Below are positions 38,815-48,491 of a stretch of DNA of 64,000 bases, one piece after another. Numbering within the stretch: position 1 is the first letter of the stretch; each line of letters opens with the position of its first letter. Origin of the DNA: CBDDBH01 sp965225625 (GTDB lineage Bacteria; Pseudomonadota; Gammaproteobacteria; JADZEE01); assembly GCA_965225625.1 (NCBI GenBank), contig CBDDBH010000021.1, forward strand, positions 62,001-126,000. The letters are read 5' to 3'. A model generated the notes under the pieces. The model saw nothing but the letters and a program-made list of their open reading frames with translations, did not search any database and was not told the DNA's origin. The position numbers and the translations under genes were made by a program.

Positions 38815-39633
38815 GTGAGCCACGCACCAGGAAAGCCCCATCGGCCGTTCTCGGCTGAACTCGCGCGGTTCAAAACCAATATTGCCCGGGAGGCATCTAA
38901 ATTCGTCCGCAAATTACGCGCGCCACCCGGTATGCGTGAATATCCACCGGCTTATCCGCAAGACTTCTCACGTTTTTCGCGCGAACTGTGCAAACAGGTC
39001 AACCGCTACACCATGACCTCCCAGGAGCGCGTGGTAAACCTGGAGTACGCAACACGCTACATCGTTGCTCACGCGATCCCCGGCGATTTCGTTGAAAGCG
39101 GCGTTGGACGGGGCGGCAGCATGATGGCCGCGGCCTACACGCTGCTGGAACTGGGTATAAACGATCGAAAACTCTATCTTTACGATACCTACAGCGGGAT
39201 GGCACGACCCACCGAGGAAGATGTCAGTTTCCTGGGCAAGCGGGCCACGGATAAATATGAGAGAAAACTGAAGGACGGCGTCAGCACCTGGAACAACGTA
39301 TCCCTGCAGGAAGTGGCGCAAAATCTCGGCAAAACGGAATATCCACCGAATAATGTGGTGCTGGTCGAAGGCCTGGTGGAGAGCACATTACCCGAAAACC
39401 CGATTGAGAAAATCGCACTGCTGCGACTCGATACCAACCTGTATGAATCGACCAAGGCGGAGATGAAGTTTCTGTTTCCAAAACTGAGCAGCGGCGGGGT
39501 ACTTATCATCGACGATTACAACAAGTGGATGGGGCAGCGCAAAGCCGTTGACGAATATTTCAAACAACACGGCGTGCGCATGCTGTTGATGCGGATCGAT
39601 GACCACTCGGTGATGGGCGTCAATGGCGCGTGA
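38815..39633 (+). CDS. TylF/macrocin-type O-methyltransferase
   Basis: From GTG at 38815 the product is 272 residues. The SAM site is visible as GDFVESGVGRGGSMM, followed by KLYLYDTYSGM, and the acidic metal region IALLRLDTNLYESTKAEMKF then GVLIIDDYNKW. The TylF-like family methylates sugar hydroxyls, often in surface polysaccharide or polyketide glycosylation; beside an O-antigen ligase gene the former fits better. The open frame extends far upstream over the ligase gene, which is rejected as antisense. Its TGA overlaps the GTG of the next gene. Confidence 0.8.
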   Translation: MSHAPGKPHRPFSAELARFKTNIAREASKFVRKLRAPPGMREYPPAYPQDFSRFSRELCKQVNRYTMTSQERVVNLEYATRYIVAHAIPGDFVESGVGRGGSMMAAAYTLLELGINDRKLYLYDTYSGMARPTEEDVSFLGKRATDKYERKLKDGVSTWNNVSLQEVAQNLGKTEYPPNNVVLVEGLVESTLPENPIEKIALLRLDTNLYESTKAEMKFLFPKLSSGGVLIIDDYNKWMGQRKAVDEYFKQHGVRMLLMRIDDHSVMGVNGA

Positions 39634-40616
39634 GCGTCGGTCCCACGCCACCGGCTAGCATTTCAAGTGGCGGTGTTGAGATAAGCGTGTCCACGTGGAC
39701 CACCCACCTGCTGTTATTTGTCTGCGTCGGTATGGTCGCGGCGACCCACCCGGTCACGGCTGAAATAGCACATGACGTAGACGGTGGTGTCCTGAATTTT
39801 TTGCGTTTCTCACTGGCAGCCATCATATTTCTGCCATTAGTGCGACTGCGCTACGGACTCAGCCGTCCATCGCCGCAGCTCCTCGCGGAGGCGGCACTGT
39901 TGAGTCTTTCTTTCACCGGATTCTTTGTCGCCCAGGTCGAAGCGCTGCGTTATACGAGCGCGCTCAATACCAGCGCATTGCACACCACGGTGCCGGGTCT
40001 GGCTGCCCTCTACGCCGTATTCCTGGTCAAGGAACACCCACGCTGGTATCAAATAGCGGCCCTGGTCGTTGCCATGCTGGGCGCACTGTGGGTGATATTC
40101 CGCGGTGAATTACAGCGTGCTCTGGCGCTCGATATCGGCTACGGCGATTTAATATTCTTTGCCGGCTGTTGTTTGATGGCACTCTTCCCGCCGCTGGTTA
40201 AGCGGTTTCACCGCGGGGAATCAATGGCGGTATTAACGTTTTGGATGATCGTCATGTCCAGCATTTGGATGCTGCTGTACTGCTGGCCGCAACTCGATGC
40301 TGTGCAATGGACCACAATCGACACGCGGGTGTGGACAGGCATTGTATTCCTGGCCGCGATTCCCACGTTTCTCGGGCCACTGTTCATGCAATACGGGGCG
40401 GTGCGGCTGGGGCCCACGCGCGCGAGCGCTTATCTGTATCTGACCCCGGCCTTTGTCTTGTTATTTGACGTTACCCTCGGCCGCGGTTGGCCAAGTTATA
40501 AAACCTGCCTAGGCGTGATTATCGTGATGGGCGCAATAGTCATCGTGCAGCACGGTGCCGCGGTGCAAGCTGGCTCTGCGCCGGGGCCTCGCAATCCCAA
40601 TGGCGTTGGCGAATAA
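39630..40616 (+). CDS. EamA/DMT-family permease
   Basis: A 328-residue protein with about ten membrane helices in two EamA repeats. The first repeat ends with VFLVKEHPRWYQIAALVVAM and the second with the matching PAFVLLFDVTLGRGWPSYKT motif. The drug/metabolite transporter family exports or flips small polar metabolites. The GTG start overlaps the methyltransferase stop (GTGA), so translation is coupled. Substrate unknown; the neighbours suggest envelope metabolism. Confidence 0.8.
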   Translation: MSVGPTPPASISSGGVEISVSTWTTHLLLFVCVGMVAATHPVTAEIAHDVDGGVLNFLRFSLAAIIFLPLVRLRYGLSRPSPQLLAEAALLSLSFTGFFVAQVEALRYTSALNTSALHTTVPGLAALYAVFLVKEHPRWYQIAALVVAMLGALWVIFRGELQRALALDIGYGDLIFFAGCCLMALFPPLVKRFHRGESMAVLTFWMIVMSSIWMLLYCWPQLDAVQWTTIDTRVWTGIVFLAAIPTFLGPLFMQYGAVRLGPTRASAYLYLTPAFVLLFDVTLGRGWPSYKTCLGVIIVMGAIVIVQHGAAVQAGSAPGPRNPNGVGE

Positions 40617-40666
40617 TAGCCGTAACAAGAACTCGTCGATGGACCGACTTGTCAGACGAGGTACCG

Positions 40667-41806
40667 GTGCGAAAATTTGCTATTGCTTTAGTGATGCTGC
40701 TGTCCGGCTGTGTCAGCTCCGGTACCTATAACGCACGCCCAGATCTTTCCCCGTTAGAAGCCGTCGAGCGCCTCGAACAGCACCCGACTGGGCGCGCACG
40801 CGACGTGGATAACGTGAACATCGTCGCGATGACCCGCGGCATGAAGCGTTTCGTCGATCGCTATATCAGGGAGTTCAAGAACCCTAACGACCGCGTGGGC
40901 ATGCTGAAATGGGTAATAACGCACGCAGGCGTACTCGGATTTCAATATGACCACGAAAAAACGCGCATAGCCTCCCAAGCCTATCGGTTCCCTACAGGCA
41001 ATTGTCTGACGCTATCGAATCTGTTCGTGGCCATGGCGCGTTATCTCGGCGTTGACGCACATTTTCAGGAGGTGTCACTGGGCAATTCGTGGCGCAAGCA
41101 AGGCGATCTGTATGTGTTCAACCGGCACATCAACGTAACCGGACGACTGCCGGGCGGCGGTCGCTACGTCATGGACTTCATTCATATTGACACCGAGTAT
41201 TCGCCAAAAGCCAAGGTGGTTTCCGACGAGCGTGCGAAGGCGCAGTATTACAATAATGTCGGGGTTGAGCATTTACAGTCAGGCGACACGGACAGAGCGA
41301 TTGCATATTTCAAAAAAGGCGTCGTGACCGCACCTGAACTCGATTACGTCTGGTCCAATCTCGGCACGGCCTACGGCCGCCTGGACGAGTTGATCGCCTC
41401 GGAAGGCGCATTTAAGACCGCGCTGGATATCAACAGTCGCAACTGGTCGGCAATCAACAATCTTGCACTGGTTTATCAGAAAATGGGGCGCATCGAAGAG
41501 GCAACGCGGCAGCTGCATGGTATCGAACGCTTCCGCATGAGAAATCCGTATTATCGATTTGAACTCAGCGAACACGCCTATCAACAAGGTGATTATGACG
41601 AGGCCATCAGTCATTTGCGCAAGGCCATAGCGCTGAAGTCCGACGAGCATGAGTTCTATTTCGCGCTGGCGAAATCCTATTATCGCCGCGGCGATCGCAA
41701 AAAGGCCTTGAGCAATTTCGACACCGCGCGCCAGCTTGCCGACCATGAAACCGCAAGCAATCGCTACAGCCAGGAATTGGATACGCTACTCGAAGATCAG
41801 AGTTAG
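40667..41806 (+). CDS. Lipoprotein with transglutaminase-like domain and TPR repeats
   Basis: From GTG at 40667 (GAGG six nt upstream) the protein begins VRKFAIALVMLLSGC, a lipobox, so it should be lipidated and face the periplasm. The N-terminal domain has a transglutaminase-like Cys in FPTGNCLTLSNLFVAMARY and a His in NRHINVTG. From about residue 200 there are at least four TPR units (NNVGVEHLQSGDTDRAI, SNLGTAYGRLDELI, and others). It may be a scaffold or peptidase in envelope biogenesis. It ends upstream of the Bcr-type exporter gene. Confidence 0.75.
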   Translation: MRKFAIALVMLLSGCVSSGTYNARPDLSPLEAVERLEQHPTGRARDVDNVNIVAMTRGMKRFVDRYIREFKNPNDRVGMLKWVITHAGVLGFQYDHEKTRIASQAYRFPTGNCLTLSNLFVAMARYLGVDAHFQEVSLGNSWRKQGDLYVFNRHINVTGRLPGGGRYVMDFIHIDTEYSPKAKVVSDERAKAQYYNNVGVEHLQSGDTDRAIAYFKKGVVTAPELDYVWSNLGTAYGRLDELIASEGAFKTALDINSRNWSAINNLALVYQKMGRIEEATRQLHGIERFRMRNPYYRFELSEHAYQQGDYDEAISHLRKAIALKSDEHEFYFALAKSYYRRGDRKKALSNFDTARQLADHETASNRYSQELDTLLEDQS

Positions 41807-41895
41807 CGGCTGACCTAGCGGTGCAATCCCCAGCGTACCCGGTCGGCATGATGTGTTAGATTGTGCCGCGCCTTTCGCTGCGCCACTAAACCTAC

Positions 41896-43086
41896 GTGAG
41901 ATCTCCCGACAACATCCCCGCAAGGGTAAGCGCGCTCGTCGTCGTGACCCTGAGCGCCTTGGTTGCGCTCGGGCCCATGTCAATCAACATGTATTTGCCG
42001 GCATTTCCGGATATGGCTACCCAGTTCGGCGTGGGCATCCACCAGATAGAGATAACGCTGAGTGCATTCGTGCTCGGATTCGCGGCTGGTCCGTTGCTGT
42101 ACGGCCCGTTGTCGGATCGCTTTGGCCGCCTGCCCGTACTCACCGTCGGTGTGGCTTTATACACGGTTATGGCCGCGCTTTGCGCGATTGAAACAGACGC
42201 GGACCAATTGATCATCTACCGGTTTCTGCAGGGCGCGGGGGGCAGCGCTGCGCCGGTGTTGGCGCGCGCATCGGTGCGGGATCTATATAGCGGGGCCGAA
42301 GCGGCCCGAGTGCTGTCACTGGTGCAGGCGGTGATGCTGGCGGCGCCGCTCGCCGCGCCGCTGTTGGGTGGGATGCTGTTGCTCTGGTTCGACTGGCGGT
42401 CGCACTTTTGGGTCCAGGCAGCATTTGCGGTGATGGTACTCGTGGCGTATGCCTTGGTACTCGGAGAACCACATTTACGCCAACGCCGTGTTTCTATTGT
42501 GAATACCTTCAAGAGCTACTCGAGCCTGGTTAGACATCGTCGAGTGGTGGGCTACCTGTTGACCAGTACAATTTGTTACGCCGGCATGTACGCGTTTTTT
42601 ACGGAATCGCCGTTTGTGTTCATCGAACTATACGAAATGTCGCCGCAACAGTTTTCAGTTTTCTCCGCGGCCATTATCGTACCAACGATCGCTTTGTCTT
42701 ACGTTAACGCCCGCATGGTGACGCGCCTGGGCATTATCCGCATGCTTTCAGCCGGCGTATTGTTGTGTACCTTATCGGCAGCGGTATTAGCCATGTGTGG
42801 TATGACCGGCACCGATAATTTGCTGATTGTGGCGCCTAGCGCTTGTGTGTATTTCGGCGGTCTTGGAATGGTGCAGGGCAATGCGATTGCCGGCGTTTTA
42901 AACGAATTTCCTGAAAACGCCGGCGCTGCCGCCGCCTTGATTGCGGCAAGCCAGTACGGATTTGGCGCGGCGGCCAGTGCGTTCGTGAGTTGGGCGCACA
43001 ATGGAACATCGGCGCCGATGTTTATTACCATGGCGGTCACGTCGCTGTTGTCGATGATAGCTTTTATCGCACTGGTACGCCGTTAG
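41896..43086 (+). CDS. Bcr/CflA-type drug-resistance MFS exporter
   Basis: A 396-residue transporter with twelve helices starting at GTG. The N-terminal block GPMSINMYLPAFPDMATQFG and the motif A region GPLSDRFGRLPVL are hallmarks of the Bcr/CflA subfamily, which exports drugs such as bicyclomycin or amino acids and sulfonamides by proton antiport. FLQGAGGSAAPVLARASVRD is the following motif-C-like stretch. Length normal. Confidence 0.85.
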   Translation: MRSPDNIPARVSALVVVTLSALVALGPMSINMYLPAFPDMATQFGVGIHQIEITLSAFVLGFAAGPLLYGPLSDRFGRLPVLTVGVALYTVMAALCAIETDADQLIIYRFLQGAGGSAAPVLARASVRDLYSGAEAARVLSLVQAVMLAAPLAAPLLGGMLLLWFDWRSHFWVQAAFAVMVLVAYALVLGEPHLRQRRVSIVNTFKSYSSLVRHRRVVGYLLTSTICYAGMYAFFTESPFVFIELYEMSPQQFSVFSAAIIVPTIALSYVNARMVTRLGIIRMLSAGVLLCTLSAAVLAMCGMTGTDNLLIVAPSACVYFGGLGMVQGNAIAGVLNEFPENAGAAAALIAASQYGFGAAASAFVSWAHNGTSAPMFITMAVTSLLSMIAFIALVRR

Positions 43087-43161
43087 GCGAGCGTAGTCGG
43101 AAGAACCAAGAGCGCAAACATACGAAAATTCTAAACAGCATTATCTAAAGGGGAAGGGAAT

Positions 43162-44013
43162 ATGCAGACCTTAGTCACAAAACCGTTAGCACAGGGACTG
43201 GTCTTTGGTGAGGGGCCGCGCTGGCATGACGACAAACTCTGGGTATCCGATATGTATGGCGAGCGCGTCGTTACCGTCGATCTTGACGGCGTCGTTGAGA
43301 CCGTCGTCGAAGTCCCGGGTCGCCCTTCCGGGCTGGGTTGGTTAGCCGACGGCCGTCTGCTGATCGTCTCGATGAACGATTACCGACTCGCGGTCCTGGA
43401 TGAGGGTCAACTCAGCACTTATGCAGACCTGCGCTCTTATTGTGGCGGCGTTCCCAATGACATGGTTATCGATGAACGTGGCCGGGCCTATGTAGGCAAC
43501 ATGGGATTCGACATGGAAGGTGGGGCAGAGTTGGCACCTGCTGACCTGGTCTTGGTGGAGAACGGCGAAGTGCGGGTCGTGGCAAGCGATCTCGTGTTCC
43601 CCAACGGCATGGTTATCTCCCCGGACGGGCGTACGCTGATCGTTGCCGAAACATTCGCGTCACGGCTCACCGCATTCGATATCAACCCCGAGGACGGTGC
43701 GCTGTCGGGCCGCCGTGTATTCGCCGATCTCGGCGATAAAACGCCGGATGGCATTTGCCTGGACGCCGAGGGCGCCGTCTGGGTCGGGTGCTTCATGAGC
43801 GGCGAATTCATTCGGGTGCGCGAGGGCGGCGAAGTTACCCATCAAATAGATTTGGGCGATCGTCGCGGCGTAGCCTGCATGCTGGGCGGACCAGATGGCA
43901 AGACACTATTCCTGTTACCGGCCGAGACGACGTCAGAACAGCTAATTCAAGGCATCTCCAAATGCCGTGTCGAAACCGTTGCCGTTGAGGTCGGCGCAGC
44001 CGGGCGACCGTAA
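43162..44013 (+). CDS. SMP-30/gluconolactonase-family lactonase
   Basis: A 283-residue six-bladed beta-propeller enzyme. The divalent-metal ligands fall in FGEGPRWHDD (Glu, about residue 17), VPNDMVID (Asn, about 99) and TPDGICLD (Asp, about 196), the order seen in SMP-30 and related lactonases. These hydrolyse sugar or aromatic-derived lactones. A strong AAGGGGAAGGG precedes the ATG. No signal peptide, so cytoplasmic. It begins the catabolic stretch of the window, facing the GlcG gene convergently. Confidence 0.85.
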   Translation: MQTLVTKPLAQGLVFGEGPRWHDDKLWVSDMYGERVVTVDLDGVVETVVEVPGRPSGLGWLADGRLLIVSMNDYRLAVLDEGQLSTYADLRSYCGGVPNDMVIDERGRAYVGNMGFDMEGGAELAPADLVLVENGEVRVVASDLVFPNGMVISPDGRTLIVAETFASRLTAFDINPEDGALSGRRVFADLGDKTPDGICLDAEGAVWVGCFMSGEFIRVREGGEVTHQIDLGDRRGVACMLGGPDGKTLFLLPAETTSEQLIQGISKCRVETVAVEVGAAGRP

Positions 44014-44067
44014 TTCTGGCTTTGTTAAGCCACGCCTGCGGCTCGAACGCCCTGCAGAGCTGGCGGT

Positions 44068-44547
44068 TTACGCGTTCCAGTTTTCCGCCGGTTCGGCCGG
44101 TGCCGATCCGTAACCCGCGGCTTTGATCGCTTCGATCGCGCAGAACTCATCTCGATCGGATGTGTCACCGCTGATACCCACAGCGCCGATAATGTTGTGA
44201 TCCTGGTCGTGCACCAGTACGCCACCGGGCACCGGCACGAAACGACCATCGGAAACTGCGCTGAGCGAATTCACGAATGTCGGTCGGTCCGTCAGCCGTT
44301 CTGCAATCACTCGACTTGGTACACCAATACCCAGCGCCGCATAAGCTTTTCCCGTCGCGATACCCGCCCGCATAATGCTGCAGCCGTCCTCGCGTTTGAC
44401 GACAATAAAATGGCCGCCGGTATCGAGTACCACTACTGTCAGCGGCTGTAAATTGTGCTCATGCCCCAGCGCCAATGCTTTGTCGACAAATGCGTTGGCC
44501 TTTTCCAGCGGCAGTAACGCCGCGACCTTTCCGAATGTTTGTGCCAT
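44068..44547 (-). CDS. GlcG/HbpS-family protein
   Basis: From MAQTFGKVAALL the product is 159 residues. The conserved VVVLDTGGHFIVVKREDG strand and PVPGGVLVHDQDHNIIGAVG block with GISGDTSDRDEF identify the heme-binding/glycolate-operon GlcG family. The exact role is unknown; members often sit in catabolic operons, and some are propanediol-utilisation or redox-sensing proteins. It lies upstream of the alpha/beta hydrolase gene on the same strand, separated by a palindromic repeat. Confidence 0.8.
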   Translation of the reverse strand: MAQTFGKVAALLPLEKANAFVDKALALGHEHNLQPLTVVVLDTGGHFIVVKREDGCSIMRAGIATGKAYAALGIGVPSRVIAERLTDRPTFVNSLSAVSDGRFVPVPGGVLVHDQDHNIIGAVGISGDTSDRDEFCAIEAIKAAGYGSAPAEPAENWNA

Positions 44548-44617
44548 TTTATTACCCCTCATCTGACCGCCAGGGACGGCGGAAATGCAGATTATGCAGG
44601 AGCATTAATCTGCCTGT

Positions 44618-44643
44618 CCTTCTCCCCCAAAAAGGGGAGAAGG
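44618..44643. repeat. Palindromic intergenic element
   Basis: A perfect 10-bp inverted repeat CCTTCTCCCC/GGGGAGAAGG with loop CAAAAA, between two minus-strand genes. A related hairpin lies at 50425-50452. Both resemble the widespread CTCTCCC-type intergenic palindromes of proteobacteria and may terminate or stabilise mRNA. Confidence 0.6.
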
Positions 44644-44688
44644 GACCCGTGGTTTTAGCCCCACGCCCCTTGCGGGTGAGGGGAAAAA

Positions 44689-45864
44689 TCATTCCCACAA
44701 CCCCTGCCTTTTCACCCAATCGATACACACACCACAGGACTCATCGCACTTATCGGGTTGCTCATAATAATAATGCGAAGCGCCCTTGATTTCCTTGAAC
44801 TCTTTATTGTCGTGCCCGATTGCGGCAAATATCCGTCCGGCCTGGCTCGGCACACATAGATCATCCGCACTGTTCTGCACGACCAGCACCGGGATGGTGA
44901 TTTTTGCCGCCGATTTCGGCGCATCCACTACCGCATCGTCGTAGCTCCATTGCGACAGCCAACTACGCAGGGACGAAAACCGCGCGATCCCGATGGGACT
45001 CATATTCACCACCTGGGGATCACCAAATCCGCAGGTGCCGGGTTTGCGATCGTTGGGCTCGACGGTTGGATCCAACCAGCACGGCGCTGCCATCGTACCG
45101 TGGACCACGAAACCCAGTTCGTCGTTTGGACGTCCGGCACGCTCGAAATCCGCCAACTGCTCGCGCACCCACGCGGTGATCTTACGATTGCGCGCAATCT
45201 GCGCTTGGTCAAATGCTCCAAGAAAATCCTGCGAATACGGCGGTTGATTGGGGTTCGCGGGATCGTAGAGGTTGAACTCCACGTTCCGTTTACTCAGATC
45301 GGTTTCATCGACGATCGACGCATCCGTCCATTCCGTCAGGGTCACCGCTCGATTCGTGTGCGCGGCGATGACGATCATACCGTCGCCAGGCGCCAGTCCG
45401 GCGGCGGCCAGTGAATAGGGATCGCCCGCTGGGGTGGCCGTGATAGTGGGGTTCTCGGCTTGGCTCTGATAGAACATCATGAGCGAACCACCGCCACTCC
45501 ATCCGACCAGGATCACGCGGGTGAATCCCAGTTCTTCGCGCGCATAGCGCACGTGGGCGCCCAGATCGGCGACTACCTTTTCCATAATCAGCGCCGTGTC
45601 GTTGCGCGGATAGCGGCTTACCGTGCACAACACATGGGCACCCTGTGCAGCCATGGCATTGGTGAATGGCAGGTACTCCATGATGCCGATGGGATGCATG
45701 AAAACGAACACGGTGTGGCGAGGAACGCCGACCGGTTCCATATATTGTCCAGCCAACGTGACCGTTCCCGGCTGACGCCCATACACCTCCAAAAAGGAAC
45801 TCTCCTCCTTGTACTGGATCATGTACGGATGGCGAATTAGTTCGTGTTTTTGCGCTTCGCTCAA
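44689..45864 (-). CDS. Alpha/beta hydrolase (paralogue A)
   Basis: A 391-residue hydrolase. The nucleophile elbow is VILVGWSGGGSLMMFYQ, and the C-terminal His is in GASHYYYEQ, with an Asp in NSADDLCVPSQ completing the likely triad. A long insertion (EWTDASIVDETDLSKRNV, NLYDPANPNQPPYSQDF) is shared with the paralogue at 50473, to which it matches over its length. No signal peptide. Substrate unknown; the neighbours suggest esters or C-C bonds in aromatic breakdown. It starts MSEAQKHELIR. Confidence 0.75.
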   Translation of the reverse strand: MSEAQKHELIRHPYMIQYKEESSFLEVYGRQPGTVTLAGQYMEPVGVPRHTVFVFMHPIGIMEYLPFTNAMAAQGAHVLCTVSRYPRNDTALIMEKVVADLGAHVRYAREELGFTRVILVGWSGGGSLMMFYQSQAENPTITATPAGDPYSLAAAGLAPGDGMIVIAAHTNRAVTLTEWTDASIVDETDLSKRNVEFNLYDPANPNQPPYSQDFLGAFDQAQIARNRKITAWVREQLADFERAGRPNDELGFVVHGTMAAPCWLDPTVEPNDRKPGTCGFGDPQVVNMSPIGIARFSSLRSWLSQWSYDDAVVDAPKSAAKITIPVLVVQNSADDLCVPSQAGRIFAAIGHDNKEFKEIKGASHYYYEQPDKCDESCGVCIDWVKRQGLWE

Positions 45865-45874
45865 AACAGACCTC

Positions 45875-46672
45875 CTAACTGCATTTCAAGGTAATGCCGC
45901 CGTCCACCACAAGGCTGAGCCCGGTGACGTATTTGGATTCGTCAGACGCCAGGTATAGTGCGGCATAAGCGATATCCCAGGCATCGCCCATATGGCCCAT
46001 GGGACATTGCGCATGTCGGATTTTCAGCATCTCGTCGAAGTCGTCTTCACCGTAGGCGCCTTTCATGGCTTCTTTCACCAGCGGTGTATTCATCAATCCC
46101 GGCACAATGCAATTAGCGCGAATATGATTCGGCGCGTATTGCAGCGCGATATTCTCGGTATAAGCAATCACCGCCGCCTTAGAGGCGGTATACGCCGCGT
46201 ACGGGTAGCCGAGATAACGAAGCGCGGCGATCGAAGAAAGATTAATAATCGAACCACGGTCCTGCTTCAGCATGACCGGCAATGCGTGTTTACAGGTCAG
46301 AAACATACTCTTCTGGTTGACGCTGAAGATCCGATCCCAGGTTACCTCGTCGAGTTCGACCGGACCGCCGAGACCGCCAATGCCAACATTGTTATGTAAC
46401 ACGTCGATATGGCCGAAACGTTCGACGCAGGCAGCCACCAGTTTCTCGACATCGGCGCTGGAGGTGACGTCTCCGGTCATGACTTCACACTCGCCGCCTT
46501 CTGCTTCGATCAGTTGCTGCGTCTCCCGCGCGGCCTCGAGATTAAGATCCAGACCAAACACCTTCGCGCCTTCGCGCGCGTACAACACGGCGCAGGCTTT
46601 GCCGTTACCCCAACCCGGACCAACCGAGCCGATTCCCGTCAGCAATACGACCTTATCCTGTACGCGTCCCAT
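45875..46672 (-). CDS. Short-chain dehydrogenase/reductase
   Basis: A 265-residue classical SDR. The nucleotide site is VVLLTGIGSVGPGWGNG, the NNVG strand is LHNNVGIGG, and the catalytic residues are Ser in INLSSIAAL, Tyr and Lys in YTASK. It oxidises or reduces an alcohol/ketone with NAD(P), probably NAD, as D follows the second strand (FGLDLNLEA). It lies in a minus-strand run with PhyH, FAH and VOC genes; its start overlaps the PhyH stop. Confidence 0.85.
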   Translation of the reverse strand: MGRVQDKVVLLTGIGSVGPGWGNGKACAVLYAREGAKVFGLDLNLEAARETQQLIEAEGGECEVMTGDVTSSADVEKLVAACVERFGHIDVLHNNVGIGGLGGPVELDEVTWDRIFSVNQKSMFLTCKHALPVMLKQDRGSIINLSSIAALRYLGYPYAAYTASKAAVIAYTENIALQYAPNHIRANCIVPGLMNTPLVKEAMKGAYGEDDFDEMLKIRHAQCPMGHMGDAWDIAYAALYLASDESKYVTGLSLVVDGGITLKCS

Positions 46673-47472
46673 CAGCCGGCGGTCGCCTCGTGGGTAAGCG
46701 GACTCGACAAACAGTCGGGCGCCAGCGGCTGTATCGGCGTGAAATCACGCTGCGCGATATACGCGGCGCGTTTGAAGGTCTTCGCGGCATTGTCGACTGA
46801 ATTAACCGAGATGTAGACGATATTTCTGTGCCACGGCGACAAATTCGGCGGCGAAGCATGCAGGAGCTGGCAATGAAACAGCAGCGCCGTTCCCGGTGGT
46901 CCTTTCGCAGACACAATGCCGTTTTGATCCGCGAGTTCACGTATAACCGTCTGGTCGGGTTGCCACAGCGCAAAGCTGCTCGCCGTCGTGTCGTATTCGG
47001 CGTCGATGATGCCTTGTTTATGTGAACCGGGGATCACCCAAAGCGGTCCATTGAACTCGGTCACTTCGTCAAGAAACAAGGCGACGTTCAATGCACGCGG
47101 TTCGGGCATACCGTCATCGCGATGCCAACTACCGAAATCCTGGTGCCAGATGAAGCCCTCGCCGTGGAATGCCTGCTTGCCGTTCAACTTGAACTGGTGC
47201 ATGTAGACCGGACTGTCCAGCAATTGCATCGCCGGTCCAATCAAATTGGGATGCTGTGATAGCAACTTGAACGGTTCACTGTATCCATGCACCGCAAACG
47301 CAGCGCGCACGGCATCGCTTTTCGCTTCGCGCACGACCTCGGCGCGCTTCAGACCCAGAATGCGTGGCACGTCGCTTTTGATCACATCGATTTCCCGGCG
47401 CGAAAACAGCGCTGGGATTAGCAGATAACCGAGATCGTGGTACTGCCCGACTTGCAGATCCGTCAGCGTCAT
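46672..47472 (-). CDS. Phytanoyl-CoA dioxygenase (PhyH)-family oxygenase
   Basis: A 266-residue 2OG-Fe(II) oxygenase. HxD is in FIWHQDFGSWH and the distal His in LLHASPPNLSPWHRN, with the RNIVYISVN strand carrying the co-substrate Arg. PhyH enzymes hydroxylate lipids, halogenated or polyketide-type substrates at the alpha carbon. It overlaps the FAH gene upstream by 4 bp and the SDR gene downstream by 1 bp, so the three are translationally coupled. Confidence 0.8.
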   Translation of the reverse strand: MTLTDLQVGQYHDLGYLLIPALFSRREIDVIKSDVPRILGLKRAEVVREAKSDAVRAAFAVHGYSEPFKLLSQHPNLIGPAMQLLDSPVYMHQFKLNGKQAFHGEGFIWHQDFGSWHRDDGMPEPRALNVALFLDEVTEFNGPLWVIPGSHKQGIIDAEYDTTASSFALWQPDQTVIRELADQNGIVSAKGPPGTALLFHCQLLHASPPNLSPWHRNIVYISVNSVDNAAKTFKRAAYIAQRDFTPIQPLAPDCLSSPLTHEATAG

Positions 47473-48455
47473 TCGCCGCCTTTGACGATTCGGTTTCGCA
47501 ATATTCCGATGCCCTCGATTTCCAGTTCAATCACATCGTCGGGTGACAAGTAACGCTCGAGTTCCAGCCCACAGCCGCCGCCGACCGTGCCCGAGCAGAT
47601 CAACTCACCCGGAACCAAGGTTTCGGACTTGGAGATATGTTCGATGAGATCATCGAAACCCCATTTCATGGTGCTGGAGCTGCCCCGCGACCATTCTTCG
47701 CCATTGATGCGTGCAAGCATAGTCAAGTTGTAGGGGTCGATTTCATCACTGGTGACGATGCACGGTCCGAAAATATTGCCGGTATCAAAGTCCTTGCCTT
47801 TGGCCGGCCCCAGCAAGCCCGGCATCTCAACGCCCTGCGCATCTCGTGCACTGATGTCGTTGAAAATCGTATAGCCAAATATGTGGGCATGGGCGTCCGC
47901 TTTGCTGATATCACAGCCTCGTTTGCCGATGACGGCGGCAAATTCCAATTCGTAATCCATCAGCCGGGCGTATGCAGGCCAACGCACGTCTGCCTCCGGG
48001 CCGATCACGGAAAAACGGTTTGCTTTGTAATAAATGGGTTGTTTGTAAAAGACGTCAGGAATTTGAAACATACCCTTGTCTTCAAATTCCTTCAGCGCCT
48101 TTTCCGGATCCGGCGTTTTCGCCGCCCGGCTTTTGCGCATGACTCCATAGGCGTTGATCAAATGGGTCTCAAAGGACATGCAGTCGCGGATCTGCTCAGG
48201 CACGGGTAACGGTGCGAGCAACTGAACATCGGCAATTGCGTAATGCGGCGCCGAACTGGCGAGGAGGTCTTGAGCGAGCGACCAGGCAGGTTCACCGGCG
48301 GCGATCAGAGCCTGCAGAGAATCCAGAGCGGGCGACGTGTCACCATGGGCTTGCTCGTGAGCACGCTGCAAATCGAGCACCTTTGTATCTTCATCGACCA
48401 GCGCGCCAGCGGTTTGCGCGCCTGTCCCCGTGGCGGTAAAGGTCACCAGCTTCAT
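47469..48455 (-). CDS. FAH-family hydrolase (second paralogue)
   Basis: A 328-residue FAH-fold protein. The metal acidic residues are in MDYELEFAAVIGKRGCDI, with GYTIFNDISARDAQG and FDDLIEHISKSETLVPGELI and the closing GIGILRNRIV blocks following. Longer than the 13.2-kb paralogue through an N-terminal domain. Members hydrolyse acyl-pyruvates released by ring cleavage. It is coupled to PhyH downstream, and the VOC gene (48492) lies upstream on the same strand. Confidence 0.85.
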   Translation of the reverse strand: MKLVTFTATGTGAQTAGALVDEDTKVLDLQRAHEQAHGDTSPALDSLQALIAAGEPAWSLAQDLLASSAPHYAIADVQLLAPLPVPEQIRDCMSFETHLINAYGVMRKSRAAKTPDPEKALKEFEDKGMFQIPDVFYKQPIYYKANRFSVIGPEADVRWPAYARLMDYELEFAAVIGKRGCDISKADAHAHIFGYTIFNDISARDAQGVEMPGLLGPAKGKDFDTGNIFGPCIVTSDEIDPYNLTMLARINGEEWSRGSSSTMKWGFDDLIEHISKSETLVPGELICSGTVGGGCGLELERYLSPDDVIELEIEGIGILRNRIVKGGE

Positions 48456-48491
48456 GATTGTCGGGACTTATTGGATTGCGTTCGAACGGGT

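Noticed and set aside
47637..48209. 190-residue plus-strand ORF over the FAH gene
   Set aside because: Antisense shadow of an FAH gene with conserved metal-site motifs.
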